From the NCBI GenBank assembly GCA_018822805.1, contig JAHJJU010000045.1, forward strand, positions 1 through 54,416: DNA of 54,416 bases, read 5' to 3'. The stretch comes from a bacterium. Its GTDB lineage: Bacteria > Campylobacterota > Campylobacteria > Campylobacterales > Sulfurovaceae. The notes beneath the pieces were generated by a model. It made no database searches and was not told where the DNA came from. It was given only the letters and a program-made list of their open reading frames with translations. This document shows, one piece after another, positions 17,992-25,959 of the stretch (its first letter is position 1; every line of letters begins with the position of its first letter). A program made the position numbers and the translations under genes.

Positions 17992-20413
17992 AGAACTTTT
18001 TTTTAAACTCTACCAAGCTCAAAATGAAACTGACCTACAAAAAATAATAGACAACACTTCTCTATTTCAAGACCAAAATAATTGGTATCCATTGGGTGCT
18101 AATGAAAATAACTTTGGAACCATAGAAAATCAACAAGCATCAGCCATAGGAGCATTGATAGAGAAGTTTACTAACTCTATAGATGCTACGCTTATGAAGA
18201 AATGTTACGAGGTAGGTATTGACCCAAGGTCATCTACTGCACCTAAGACAATGCAAGAAGCTGTAGAGATATTTTATGGAAATAAGCATCAGTGGTTATC
18301 TTCTGATTTTATCAAAAAAGAGTCTTTAGGTATTCAAGTTATTGCTGATGGTATAAGGAAAGCGAAACGTGCTAGAACCTATGATACCTCTTTGATTATT
18401 TATGATAATGGAGAAGGACAAGACCCAAAAGATTTTGAAAATACATTTTTATCTATTGGTAAAGGGAATAAAAATGATATTTTGTTTGTGCAAGGTAAGT
18501 ACAATATGGGAGGGACAGGGTCTATTGTTTTTTGTGGAAAAAATCGTTATCAGCTCATTGCTTCTAAAAAGTATGATGGTAGTGGCGAGTTTGGTTTTAC
18601 ACTTATACGAAAACACCCTTTTAGTCATGAAGAACAAAAAACTAAAAAGAATACTTGGTATGAGTACCTAAAAATAGGTGCTGTAATACCATCATTTCCA
18701 ATAGAAAGTTTGGACTTAGGATTACATCAAAAAGAGTTTGCGACTGGTTCAATCATAAAACTCTACTCGTATGATTTGCCAGAGGGTGCTAGGTCGGTTA
18801 TCTCTAAGGATTTAAAAGATAGAGTTGATGAGTTTTTATTTGAACCAGCTTTACCAATACTAATGGTTGATAAAAAAGAGCGATATCCAGATGATAATGC
18901 ATTACAAAGAGTTTCTTTTGGTTTAAAAAAGAGACTAGAAAAAGATAATGGAAAATATATAGAAGAGTATTTTACTAAAGAACATCAAAGTAGTAAAATA
19001 GGAGATATGAAGATAACTTCTTATGTATTTAAACCTAAAATTGGTGATAAAAGTGTAAAAGATTCAAGAAACACTATTAGAAATGAATTTTTTAGAAGTA
19101 AAATGTATGTTGTCTTTACAATGAATGGGCAAGTACAAGGACATTTGACCAATGAATTTATTACGCGTTCTTTAAAATATCCTCTTTTAAAAGAGCATCT
19201 ATTAGTTCATGTAGATTGTACTCATATGGAGTATGATTTCAGAAGTCAGCTGTTTATGGCAAGTAGAGACAGATTGAAAGAGGGTGAAGAGTATCGATAT
19301 TTACGAGAAGTGTTGACCAATGAACTTAAAAATAGTAGATTAGCCAAACTACATAAAGATAGAAAAGATGCAACATCTTTAGATAGTGCAGATACAAGTG
19401 AACTAATTAAGTCCTTTACAAAAAATCTTCCCTTAAATAATGACTTATTAAAGCTTCTGAATAATACTTTTGAGATTGAAAAAGATAATGATAAAAAGAA
19501 GAAAAAAGAGAAACCTAGAAATAAGAAAAAGCTAAAAGAAAAAGAGGAGTTTATTCCTCAGAGATTTCCATCATTTTTTAAATTTAAAGGTTCTAAAAAT
19601 GGTGTTAATGTAATTAAGATAGAAAAAGGTAAAAGTAGAACTATCCAATTCTCAACTGATGTAGAAAATCATTATTTTGATAGAGATGAAGATAATGGAG
19701 AGCTAAAAATATCACTTGTAGATGTAGGAAATAATCAAATTGATGGTGGAAATGCAAAAGGTACACCACAAGATATTAGTGAAGTTTTTGATATATCAAA
19801 ATCAAGTCCTGAAGATGGAAAGATAAAAATATCTCTTAATCCTACAGATACTATGGAAATAGGAGATGAGGTACAGATAAAAATAGATTTATCTTCTCCT
19901 ACAGAAGATTTTGAAGAACTGATTTTGATAGAGATAGAGAAGCCTCAAAAAGAACAACCAAAACAACAACAAGAAGAGAATCAAAAAATTGGATTACCTG
20001 AATTAGCACTAGTTGCAGAAAAACCTACAGATGAAAATATTCTCTCATGGAATGACTTAGAGGAAAAAGGAATAGCCACAATTGACTATAAAGATATTTT
20101 ATATATTATGGATGATGGTGAAAAGTTAGAGAAAATATATATTAACTTAGATAGCAGTGTTTTAAAAACACATAAATCAAAACTGAATAGCAATGAGTTA
20201 AGAGAGAAAGCCGAAAAAGAGTATATTGCAAAGGTCTATTTTCATACATTATTTTTATACTCTATCAATAAAACTAGTAAATATCGAATCTCAAAAGAAG
20301 ATGACAGTGAGATAGAGATTAATGAGTATTTGCAAAGTATATTTGAAAATCAATATACTTCTTTTTTGATTAACTTTAATATGAATGAGTTGATTGATAG
20401 TATGGAATTTTAA
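17981..20413 (+). CDS. GHKL (HSP90/MORC-like) ATPase
   Basis: An 810-aa protein with an N-terminal histidine kinase/HSP90-type ATPase. The N-box is EKFTNSIDATLM (E61, N65, D68), the G1 box is YDNGEGQDP (D142) and the glycine-rich lid is QGKYNMGGTGS (about 171-181). The central part resembles a ribosomal-S5-like transducer domain and is followed by a lysine-rich linker, a beta-rich domain and a helical end. The GTG at 17981 is chosen because GGGGAAG lies 3 bases ahead and because it gives an 11-base overlap with the HEPN gene; TTG 17939 and ATG 17969 are alternatives. MORC-like ATPases occur in several prokaryotic conflict systems. Confidence 0.82.
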   Translation: MKTKELFFKLYQAQNETDLQKIIDNTSLFQDQNNWYPLGANENNFGTIENQQASAIGALIEKFTNSIDATLMKKCYEVGIDPRSSTAPKTMQEAVEIFYGNKHQWLSSDFIKKESLGIQVIADGIRKAKRARTYDTSLIIYDNGEGQDPKDFENTFLSIGKGNKNDILFVQGKYNMGGTGSIVFCGKNRYQLIASKKYDGSGEFGFTLIRKHPFSHEEQKTKKNTWYEYLKIGAVIPSFPIESLDLGLHQKEFATGSIIKLYSYDLPEGARSVISKDLKDRVDEFLFEPALPILMVDKKERYPDDNALQRVSFGLKKRLEKDNGKYIEEYFTKEHQSSKIGDMKITSYVFKPKIGDKSVKDSRNTIRNEFFRSKMYVVFTMNGQVQGHLTNEFITRSLKYPLLKEHLLVHVDCTHMEYDFRSQLFMASRDRLKEGEEYRYLREVLTNELKNSRLAKLHKDRKDATSLDSADTSELIKSFTKNLPLNNDLLKLLNNTFEIEKDNDKKKKKEKPRNKKKLKEKEEFIPQRFPSFFKFKGSKNGVNVIKIEKGKSRTIQFSTDVENHYFDRDEDNGELKISLVDVGNNQIDGGNAKGTPQDISEVFDISKSSPEDGKIKISLNPTDTMEIGDEVQIKIDLSSPTEDFEELILIEIEKPQKEQPKQQQEENQKIGLPELALVAEKPTDENILSWNDLEEKGIATIDYKDILYIMDDGEKLEKIYINLDSSVLKTHKSKLNSNELREKAEKEYIAKVYFHTLFLYSINKTSKYRISKEDDSEIEINEYLQSIFENQYTSFLINFNMNELIDSMEF

Positions 20414-20438
20414 GTATAAAATATAGGTAAAATAAAAA

Positions 20439-20705
20439 ATGCGACTAACCCAATTTGAAAAAGAATCAATCAAACAAACCTTCTTAAATATCTTTAAAAC
20501 AGGAAAAATCTATCTCTTTGGAAGTCGTGTAGACGATAGTAAAAGAGGGAGAGATATAGATTTGTATATGGTTTTTGATAAAAAGATAGCTTTTTTAGGT
20601 GAACTTCAAAGTAAAATAGGTGAACAGAAGATAGATGTTGTTATTTCAAAAGATAAAACAAGAGCCATTGAAGAAGAGGCTTTACGAACAGGAATAGAAT
20701 TATGA
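20439..20705 (+). CDS. MNT-type nucleotidyltransferase (minimal, toxin-antitoxin class)
   Basis: An 88-aa minimal nucleotidyltransferase with the fold's signature YLFGSRVDDSKRGRDIDLYM: GS at residues 28-29 and the metal-binding pair D39 and D41. Such MNT proteins usually act with a HEPN partner, where the MNT adenylylates and silences the HEPN RNase. Here the expected partner reading frame starts at an ATGA overlap but has only 23 codons. The MNT may therefore be an orphan, or might act with the HEPN-like protein of the upstream operon. Confidence 0.8.
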   Translation: MRLTQFEKESIKQTFLNIFKTGKIYLFGSRVDDSKRGRDIDLYMVFDKKIAFLGELQSKIGEQKIDVVISKDKTRAIEEEALRTGIEL

Positions 20706-20773
20706 ATGTGTATCAAGAGAAGTTAGAGAGAGTTTTTAATAAATATTACAAAATCCAAAAGAGTAAAAGATGA
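20702..20773 (+). pseudogene. 23-codon stub, probably the truncated partner of the MNT gene
   Basis: An ATG overlapping the MNT stop (ATGA) opens a 23-aa frame, MNVYQEKLERVFNKYYKIQK and three more residues, that ends in a TGA overlapping the jetC start codon. Its position and helical N-terminus fit the beginning of a HEPN/DUF86-type partner cut off at the jetC junction. A leader peptide for jetC is the alternative. It marks the right boundary of the 16-kb cargo. Confidence 0.45.
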
Positions 20774-23700
20774 AAATAGAAAAGAGCAACACCCTAACAG
20801 GCTTTCGCCTCAATAAAATCGAACTCTACAACTGGGGAACTTTTAACAAAAAGATTTATACCCTGAATATTGACGGTGAAAATGGACTGCTAACAGGGGA
20901 CATTGGGTCGGGTAAATCGACGGTAGTGGATGCGATTACGACGCTGTTGGTGCCTCATCAGAAGATTACCTACAATAAGGCAGCAGGTTCGAGTGCTAAG
21001 GAGCGAACGCTCTATTCGTATATTGTGGGGGAGTATAAAAATACGATTGATGAGGGGATGGGAAGCTCTAAAGCTGTGTCGCTTCGGGATGCAAAAAATT
21101 ATACCGTATTGTTGGCAACCTTTCAAAATGAACATTCTAATGAGGTGGTGAGTATTGCTCAATTTTTTTGGCTCACCCAAGGGAGTAGACAGCCCAATAA
21201 ACTTTTTGTGGTGAGTAAGAGGGCGTTGAGTATTGAAGAGCATTTTATTAAATTTAGTACGATTGGAAGTCTCAAAAAAGAGTTGAAGTCCATTAAAGAG
21301 ATAGAGGTTTTTAATACCTTTAAAGAGTATAGCCACCAATTTAGACGTTTGACCAATATGGCGAGTGTTCAGGCGTTGAATCTTTTTTATCAGACCGTTT
21401 CGATGAAATCGGTAGGAAACTTGACCTCGTTTGTGAGAAGTCACATGTTAGAAGAGAGTGGGGTTGATAGCAAAATTGATGAGCTTTGTCACAACTTTAA
21501 TGAGCTAAACCAAGCCCATGATACGGTGCTACGAGCCAAAAAACAGATGGAGATGCTTAAACCCATTGTAAGTGACTCTACAAAGTATAAGCTCAATCTT
21601 AAAGCCAAAAAGAGCAAAGAGCAACTAAGAGAACTGCTCTCTGCCTATTTTGCCAAAGCCAAGGTGGAGTTGAGCGAAGAGAGACTGAAATCACTTACTA
21701 TTGAACAGACCAAAGCCCACTCAAAGATTGCTCAAAGTAGTCACGTATTAGAGGAGTTGGAAGAGCAACGCTTTGAGCTTAAAGGTGAGCTTAAACGCAG
21801 TGGTGGTGATAAAATATTGACACTAAGCAAAGAGATAGAGACGCAAAATCGTATTCGAGATGGTCGTAAAAAGGTACATCACAACTATCATAACTTTTCC
21901 AAACGTTTGGGGTTGCCGTCGGTTTCAAATGAGCATACTTTTTTGACCAATCGCAATAAAATTGATGAGGAGTTACAAACCATTGAGAGCGAAAAAGCAT
22001 CACTTCAAATACAAAAAGGAGTGTTGCAAAGTTTTATAAGTCAAAAACAAAAAGTAAGCCATGAGCTTGAAGCTGAAATAGGGTTTTTGAGAAATAGAAA
22101 AAGCAATATTCCCAAACAAAATTCAGATATTCGCGACAGAATTGCCAACGAGTTGGGGATAGAACTCTCTTTTGTGGGTGAGCTTTTAAAGGTCAATGAC
22201 AAGGCATGGGAGGGGGCGATTGAGAGGGTTTTACGACCGTTTGCCCTTTCGCTTTTGGTGGATGAGGAGCATTATACCAAGGTGAGTAAGTATATTGACC
22301 AAACCCATCTTAAAGGTCGAATTGTTTACCTAAAAATTACCAAACCCAGCAAACTAACTGCCATAAGTGTAGAAGATAATTCATTGATAGCCAAAGTGGA
22401 TATTCACCATGATAACCCTTTTTATGACTGGATAGAGAATGAGCTTCATCAACGATTTAACTACACCTGTGTTGAGAATCTGACCGAGTTTCGGCGATTT
22501 AAAAAAGCGTTAACACAAAATGGGCAGATAAAATCAAACCTAGTACGGCATGAGAAAGATGACAGATTCAGTGTGAATGACCAGCGACGTTTTGTTTTGG
22601 GTTGGGAGAATCGTGAAAAACTTTTGGCACTCAAGCAGGATTTTGACAAACTATCAGGACAACTTAATATTTTAAAGAGTGAGTTAAAAACTTTTGAGAC
22701 CCAAGAGCAACAACTGGAAGTTTCACGAGATGGATTAAGAGATTTACTTCATTTTGAAGATTTTGAGATGATAGATTGGTACAGTGTGGCTAAAAAGATA
22801 GAGGAGTTAAAAGCTCAAAAAGAGGCACTTGAAGCGAGTTCGGATATTATAAAAACGTTAGAAGATGCTTTACAAAAAGTGGAACACGATAGCCGAGTAG
22901 AACGAGAAACACTCAATAAATTGCATCAAAAACAGGGTAAGATTGATTCAGATATTGAAAAATTTGAGAGTGAAAAGAGTGAAGCCCAAGGGTTGTATGA
23001 GGGTAAAAAAGAGCCGTTAGCCAAATATGAAGATGAGTTAAAAGCCTATCTAAAACAGGAAAAAGTGAGCAAACTAGAGCTTCATACCATTAAAAAAGAG
23101 GAACAAGGGGTTCGAGAAAGCATTCAAAAAAACATTGACAGTTTAAGTGCTAAAATCAACCGAAGCAGTGAAAAAATCACTTCAGGGATGCAGAGTTACA
23201 TTAAAGAGTTTCCGACCTTTACCAAAGAGGTGGATGCCTCAACCCACTCTATTGGTGAGTTTGAAAAGATGTTTGAGGTACTGAAAAAAGATGACCTGCC
23301 AAAATATGAGAAGAAGTTTAAAAAGCTCTTTAGAGAGGGAACCATACAGCATTTTTTGACGCTAAAGACACGGCTTGAAGAGGAAGAGAAATCCATTACT
23401 AAAAAGATACGACTCATTAACAACTCTTTAAAATCCATAGAGTACAGTGTTGGTACGTTTATTGAATTGAGCATGGCAAAGAGCATCGACAGTGACATAC
23501 GAGAGTTTAAAGAGGATTTGAAACAGGCTCTAAGTGGTACCGTTGGGGGTGAAGATAGCTATGATGAGGCGAAGTTTTTACAGGTTAAAAAGATTATCGA
23601 ACGCTTTAATGGTCGCCAAAACTTTGTAGATGTTGATAAGAAGTGGCGAAAAAAAGTAACCGATGTGCGAAACTGGTTTGGATTTGGAGCCAATGAGATA

Positions 23701-24081
23701 TATTTGGGCGATGGCTCGTTAAAAGAGTACTACAGCGACTCATCAGGAAAATCAGGAGGGCAGAAAGAGAAACTTGCCTACACTGTATTGGCATCTTCTA
23801 TCGCTTTTGCTTATGGGTTAGAAGAGAACAGCAACAAAAGTTTTAGATTTGTGATGATAGATGAGGCGTTTGGAAAAGGGTCGGATGATTCAACCAAATA
23901 TGGCTTAGAGCTGTTTAAAAAGTTAAACCTACAACTGCTGGTGATTACGCCGATTCAGAAGATAAATATCATTGAGCCGTATATTAAATCGATTCATTTT
24001 GTGCATAACCGAGAGGGGATGGACTCTAGCGTGGTGGGGTTGAGTGTTGAGGAGTATTTGGAGGGGAAGGGTGTCTCTTAA
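20770..24081 (+). CDS. jetC: Wadjet system SMC-like ATPase JetC
   Basis: The motor subunit of Wadjet: an SMC/MukB-like ATPase that extrudes DNA loops so that JetD can cut small circles. The 1103-aa protein has an N-terminal head with Walker A GDIGSGKST (residues 43-51), long coiled coils (about 270-420 and 620-870), a hinge-like region around 440-600, and a C-terminal head with the signature SGKSGGQKEKLAYTVLA and Walker B FRFVMIDEAFGKG. All ATPase motifs are present. It lies 16 kb from jetB. Base composition is less A/T-rich than the adjoining cargo and matches jetA and jetB, as expected if the cargo came later. Confidence 0.93.
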   Translation: MKIEKSNTLTGFRLNKIELYNWGTFNKKIYTLNIDGENGLLTGDIGSGKSTVVDAITTLLVPHQKITYNKAAGSSAKERTLYSYIVGEYKNTIDEGMGSSKAVSLRDAKNYTVLLATFQNEHSNEVVSIAQFFWLTQGSRQPNKLFVVSKRALSIEEHFIKFSTIGSLKKELKSIKEIEVFNTFKEYSHQFRRLTNMASVQALNLFYQTVSMKSVGNLTSFVRSHMLEESGVDSKIDELCHNFNELNQAHDTVLRAKKQMEMLKPIVSDSTKYKLNLKAKKSKEQLRELLSAYFAKAKVELSEERLKSLTIEQTKAHSKIAQSSHVLEELEEQRFELKGELKRSGGDKILTLSKEIETQNRIRDGRKKVHHNYHNFSKRLGLPSVSNEHTFLTNRNKIDEELQTIESEKASLQIQKGVLQSFISQKQKVSHELEAEIGFLRNRKSNIPKQNSDIRDRIANELGIELSFVGELLKVNDKAWEGAIERVLRPFALSLLVDEEHYTKVSKYIDQTHLKGRIVYLKITKPSKLTAISVEDNSLIAKVDIHHDNPFYDWIENELHQRFNYTCVENLTEFRRFKKALTQNGQIKSNLVRHEKDDRFSVNDQRRFVLGWENREKLLALKQDFDKLSGQLNILKSELKTFETQEQQLEVSRDGLRDLLHFEDFEMIDWYSVAKKIEELKAQKEALEASSDIIKTLEDALQKVEHDSRVERETLNKLHQKQGKIDSDIEKFESEKSEAQGLYEGKKEPLAKYEDELKAYLKQEKVSKLELHTIKKEEQGVRESIQKNIDSLSAKINRSSEKITSGMQSYIKEFPTFTKEVDASTHSIGEFEKMFEVLKKDDLPKYEKKFKKLFREGTIQHFLTLKTRLEEEEKSITKKIRLINNSLKSIEYSVGTFIELSMAKSIDSDIREFKEDLKQALSGTVGGEDSYDEAKFLQVKKIIERFNGRQNFVDVDKKWRKKVTDVRNWFGFGANEIYLGDGSLKEYYSDSSGKSGGQKEKLAYTVLASSIAFAYGLEENSNKSFRFVMIDEAFGKGSDDSTKYGLELFKKLNLQLLVITPIQKINIIEPYIKSIHFVHNREGMDSSVVGLSVEEYLEGKGVS

Positions 24082-24092
24082 ACTTCAAACCC
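24077..24092. repeat. 16-bp direct repeat, left copy (mazEF insertion boundary)
   Basis: CTTAAACTTCAAACCC covers the jetC stop codon and recurs exactly at 24765-24780, just inside jetD. The two copies bracket the mazEF genes, as expected of a duplication made when the cassette entered. An intact GTG start with GGAGG ahead lies at 24071 and would read into the jetD frame if the insert were removed. Confidence 0.85.
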
Positions 24093-24108
24093 TATTTTTT
24101 CAGCAAAA

Positions 24109-24130
24109 TAATGATACACTAATGATATAC
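24109..24130 (+). promoter_or_regulatory. Candidate operator/promoter of mazEF: 11-bp tandem repeat
   Basis: TAATGATACAC at 24109-24119 is followed directly by TAATGATATAC at 24120-24130 (10 of 11 identical), 17 bases before the mazE ATG. Tandem half-sites one helical turn apart fit binding by the AbrB/MazE-type antitoxin; autoregulation is known for the family and is inferred here. The second unit includes a TATACAT-like -10. Confidence 0.5.
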
Positions 24131-24147
24131 ATCAAAAGGAGTGTGTC

Positions 24148-24399
24148 ATGAGTCCAGAAATATCAATATCGAAGTGGGGTAACTCACAAGGTCTTAGAAT
24201 TCCCAAAAGTATTATAGATGCTTTACAAATAAACATTGGTGATAAGGTTAGAATGTTTGTTGAAAACAATAGAGTTGTGATTGAGCCTGTTAAGAAAAAA
24301 AAAGTATACAATATTGATGAGCTTATAGCTGATATTCCAGTGGATTATGTGAAAAGAGAAGAACTACTTACTAAACCTATGGGAAGAGAGATTTGGTAA
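24148..24399 (+). CDS. mazE: MazE-like AbrB-fold antitoxin
   Basis: An 83-aa protein with the swapped-hairpin AbrB/MazE DNA-binding domain: ISISKWGNSQGLRIPKSIIDAL, then IGDKVRMFVENNRVVIEP. The remaining C-terminal tail (about 48-83) would thread over the toxin. It neutralises the MazF encoded directly downstream and should repress its own promoter. AAAAGGAG precedes the ATG. It lies between jetC and jetD, inside the 16-bp repeat. Confidence 0.9.
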   Translation: MSPEISISKWGNSQGLRIPKSIIDALQINIGDKVRMFVENNRVVIEPVKKKKVYNIDELIADIPVDYVKREELLTKPMGREIW

Positions 24400-24731
24400 A
24401 GAGAAAATATATTCCCAATAAGGGTGATTTGGTTATTTTGACTTTTGACCCACAAGCAGGGCATGAACAAAAAGGTAGAAGACCTGCTCTTGTTGTTAGT
24501 AATCAAAAATTTAATAGGGCTGTTGGTTTTGCTTTGGTTTGCCCCATTACCAATAGAGACAGAGATTTCCCTTTTCATGTAGAGGTCGGAGGGAGTCAGA
24601 TTGGTGGGTTTATCTTGACAGAGCAGGTTAAATCTATTGATTATGAAGCCAGAGGCATGAAGTTTATTGAGGTTCTCGATGAGGGTAGGTTAGATGAAGT
24701 TATGGGGATTATTGAGGCTATATTGAGGTGA
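24393..24731 (+). CDS. mazF: MazF-like endoribonuclease toxin
   Basis: A 112-aa MazF/PemK toxin, a ribosome-independent, sequence-specific mRNA endonuclease. Conserved features are GDLVILTFDPQAGHEQKGRRPALVVS near the N-terminus (the G-R-R-P-A-L-V-V core with the catalytic Arg), CPITNRDRDFPFHVEV, and LTEQVKSIDYEARG. The TTG start at 24393 overlaps the mazE stop and has GGAAGAGAG ahead. Together with mazE it forms a complete addiction pair which, from its position, would penalise loss of the Wadjet operon. Confidence 0.9.
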   Translation: MVKRKYIPNKGDLVILTFDPQAGHEQKGRRPALVVSNQKFNRAVGFALVCPITNRDRDFPFHVEVGGSQIGGFILTEQVKSIDYEARGMKFIEVLDEGRLDEVMGIIEAILR

Positions 24732-24758
24732 ATCAACAGCATATGCAAAAGTTTTCAA

Positions 24759-25934
24759 ATGCCCCTTAAACTTCAAACCCCAAAAGAGATAAGTAAAAAA
24801 CTAACAACGCTTTACAATAGAGCCGAGCATCTTACGGCGTATTTGAATCAAACAGAATTTACCATTACCATTAAGTTTAAAAGGATTTCTCAAAAAGAGA
24901 TAGAGACAAATTTTATGCAGATTCGTGATTGGGTCGAGGTGTTAGATAAAAGCCCTTTTGAGGTTGAGTTTCAAGAGGTTGCTTATCGCTCTTTGGGGCG
25001 ACAGCGTATGCCTTATATCTTAACCATGAATCAAGAGGGTTTTTTGAGACATCTCTCTAAAGTGAAACTGTTTGAGAACCATCTATCTTTAGTAGATAAA
25101 ACCCTTTTGACATTTCCACAAACCAAAGGGCTTTTAGAAACTAGGGCAAAACTGCTGATGGAGTATGATGAGGTTTGGGAGCAGTTACTAAAGGTGTGTG
25201 ACTATTTTGTTGCTTATCCTAAACCCAACAAGTATATTCGTGAGTTGGATATAGAAGGGGTGGACAGTAAGTTTATAGAGCAACACATGATGATACTTGA
25301 TAGACTTTTATCAACCATTTTAGAGCCAAAACAGTTTGATGGAACCATTACCAAGCTTACACAACATGGGTTTGAAAAGAAGTACGGACTCAAATATGAT
25401 CTGCCTACGATTCGGTTTCGGATTTTAGATGAAGATTTATACATTTATAATATGAGTGATATTTTACTGCCTCTTGATGCGTTTAAAAAATTGGATTTAG
25501 GGTGTACCAAAGTCTATATTACCGAAAATAAGATTAATGGATTGAGCTTTCCAAATGTTAAAAATGCCATGGTGATTTTTGGTTTGGGGTATGGGATAGA
25601 GACGCTTAAAGAGGTGAAATGGTTAGAGGAAAAAGAGCTCTTTTATTGGGGAGATATTGATACACATGGGTTTGCGATACTTTCACAAATAAGGGGTTAT
25701 TTTTCTCATGTTCACTCATTGTTAATGGATAAAGAGGTGATAAACAGATATAAGCATTTGGCTGTGGAAGAGAACAAGGTAAAAAGATTTTTAGGAGAGC
25801 TTGGTCATCTTACAAAGGAGGAACAAGAGATTTTTGAAGGTTTAAAAGATGATGTGTATGGTAAAGCATTTAGGTTAGAACAGGAGAGAATCTCTCTGAA
25901 TTATCTATTAGATAGGTTATTTATACTAGAATGA
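24759..25934 (+). CDS. jetD: Wadjet system nuclease subunit JetD (DUF3322/DUF2220)
   Basis: JetD is the Toprim, topoisomerase VI-like nuclease that cleaves the DNA once JetABC has trapped it. The 391-aa protein has an N-terminal DUF3322-like region with the expected RSLGRQRMPYIL, and a C-terminal Toprim domain: an acidic residue in YITENKINGLSF and the DxD motif FYWGDIDTHGFAILSQIR near residue 299. The present ATG lies in the inserted mazEF-side DNA and lacks a good Shine-Dalgarno sequence; the ancestral start was probably GTG at 24071. Catalytic residues look intact. Confidence 0.92.
   Translation: MPLKLQTPKEISKKLTTLYNRAEHLTAYLNQTEFTITIKFKRISQKEIETNFMQIRDWVEVLDKSPFEVEFQEVAYRSLGRQRMPYILTMNQEGFLRHLSKVKLFENHLSLVDKTLLTFPQTKGLLETRAKLLMEYDEVWEQLLKVCDYFVAYPKPNKYIRELDIEGVDSKFIEQHMMILDRLLSTILEPKQFDGTITKLTQHGFEKKYGLKYDLPTIRFRILDEDLYIYNMSDILLPLDAFKKLDLGCTKVYITENKINGLSFPNVKNAMVIFGLGYGIETLKEVKWLEEKELFYWGDIDTHGFAILSQIRGYFSHVHSLLMDKEVINRYKHLAVEENKVKRFLGELGHLTKEEQEIFEGLKDDVYGKAFRLEQERISLNYLLDRLFILE
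24765..24780. repeat. 16-bp direct repeat, right copy
   Basis: Identical to 24077-24092. This copy encodes residues 3-7 of the present JetD (LKLQT), so it is the copy still in the jetD reading frame. The distance between copies is 688 bases, which contains the whole mazEF pair. Confidence 0.85.
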
Positions 25935-25959
25935 GCCAAATTGATAGATAAGGATTTAC

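Noticed and set aside
20890-21444. 184-aa minus-strand frame inside jetC
   Set aside because: It lies wholly opposite the conserved ATPase head of jetC, has no recognisable domain and no ribosome site.
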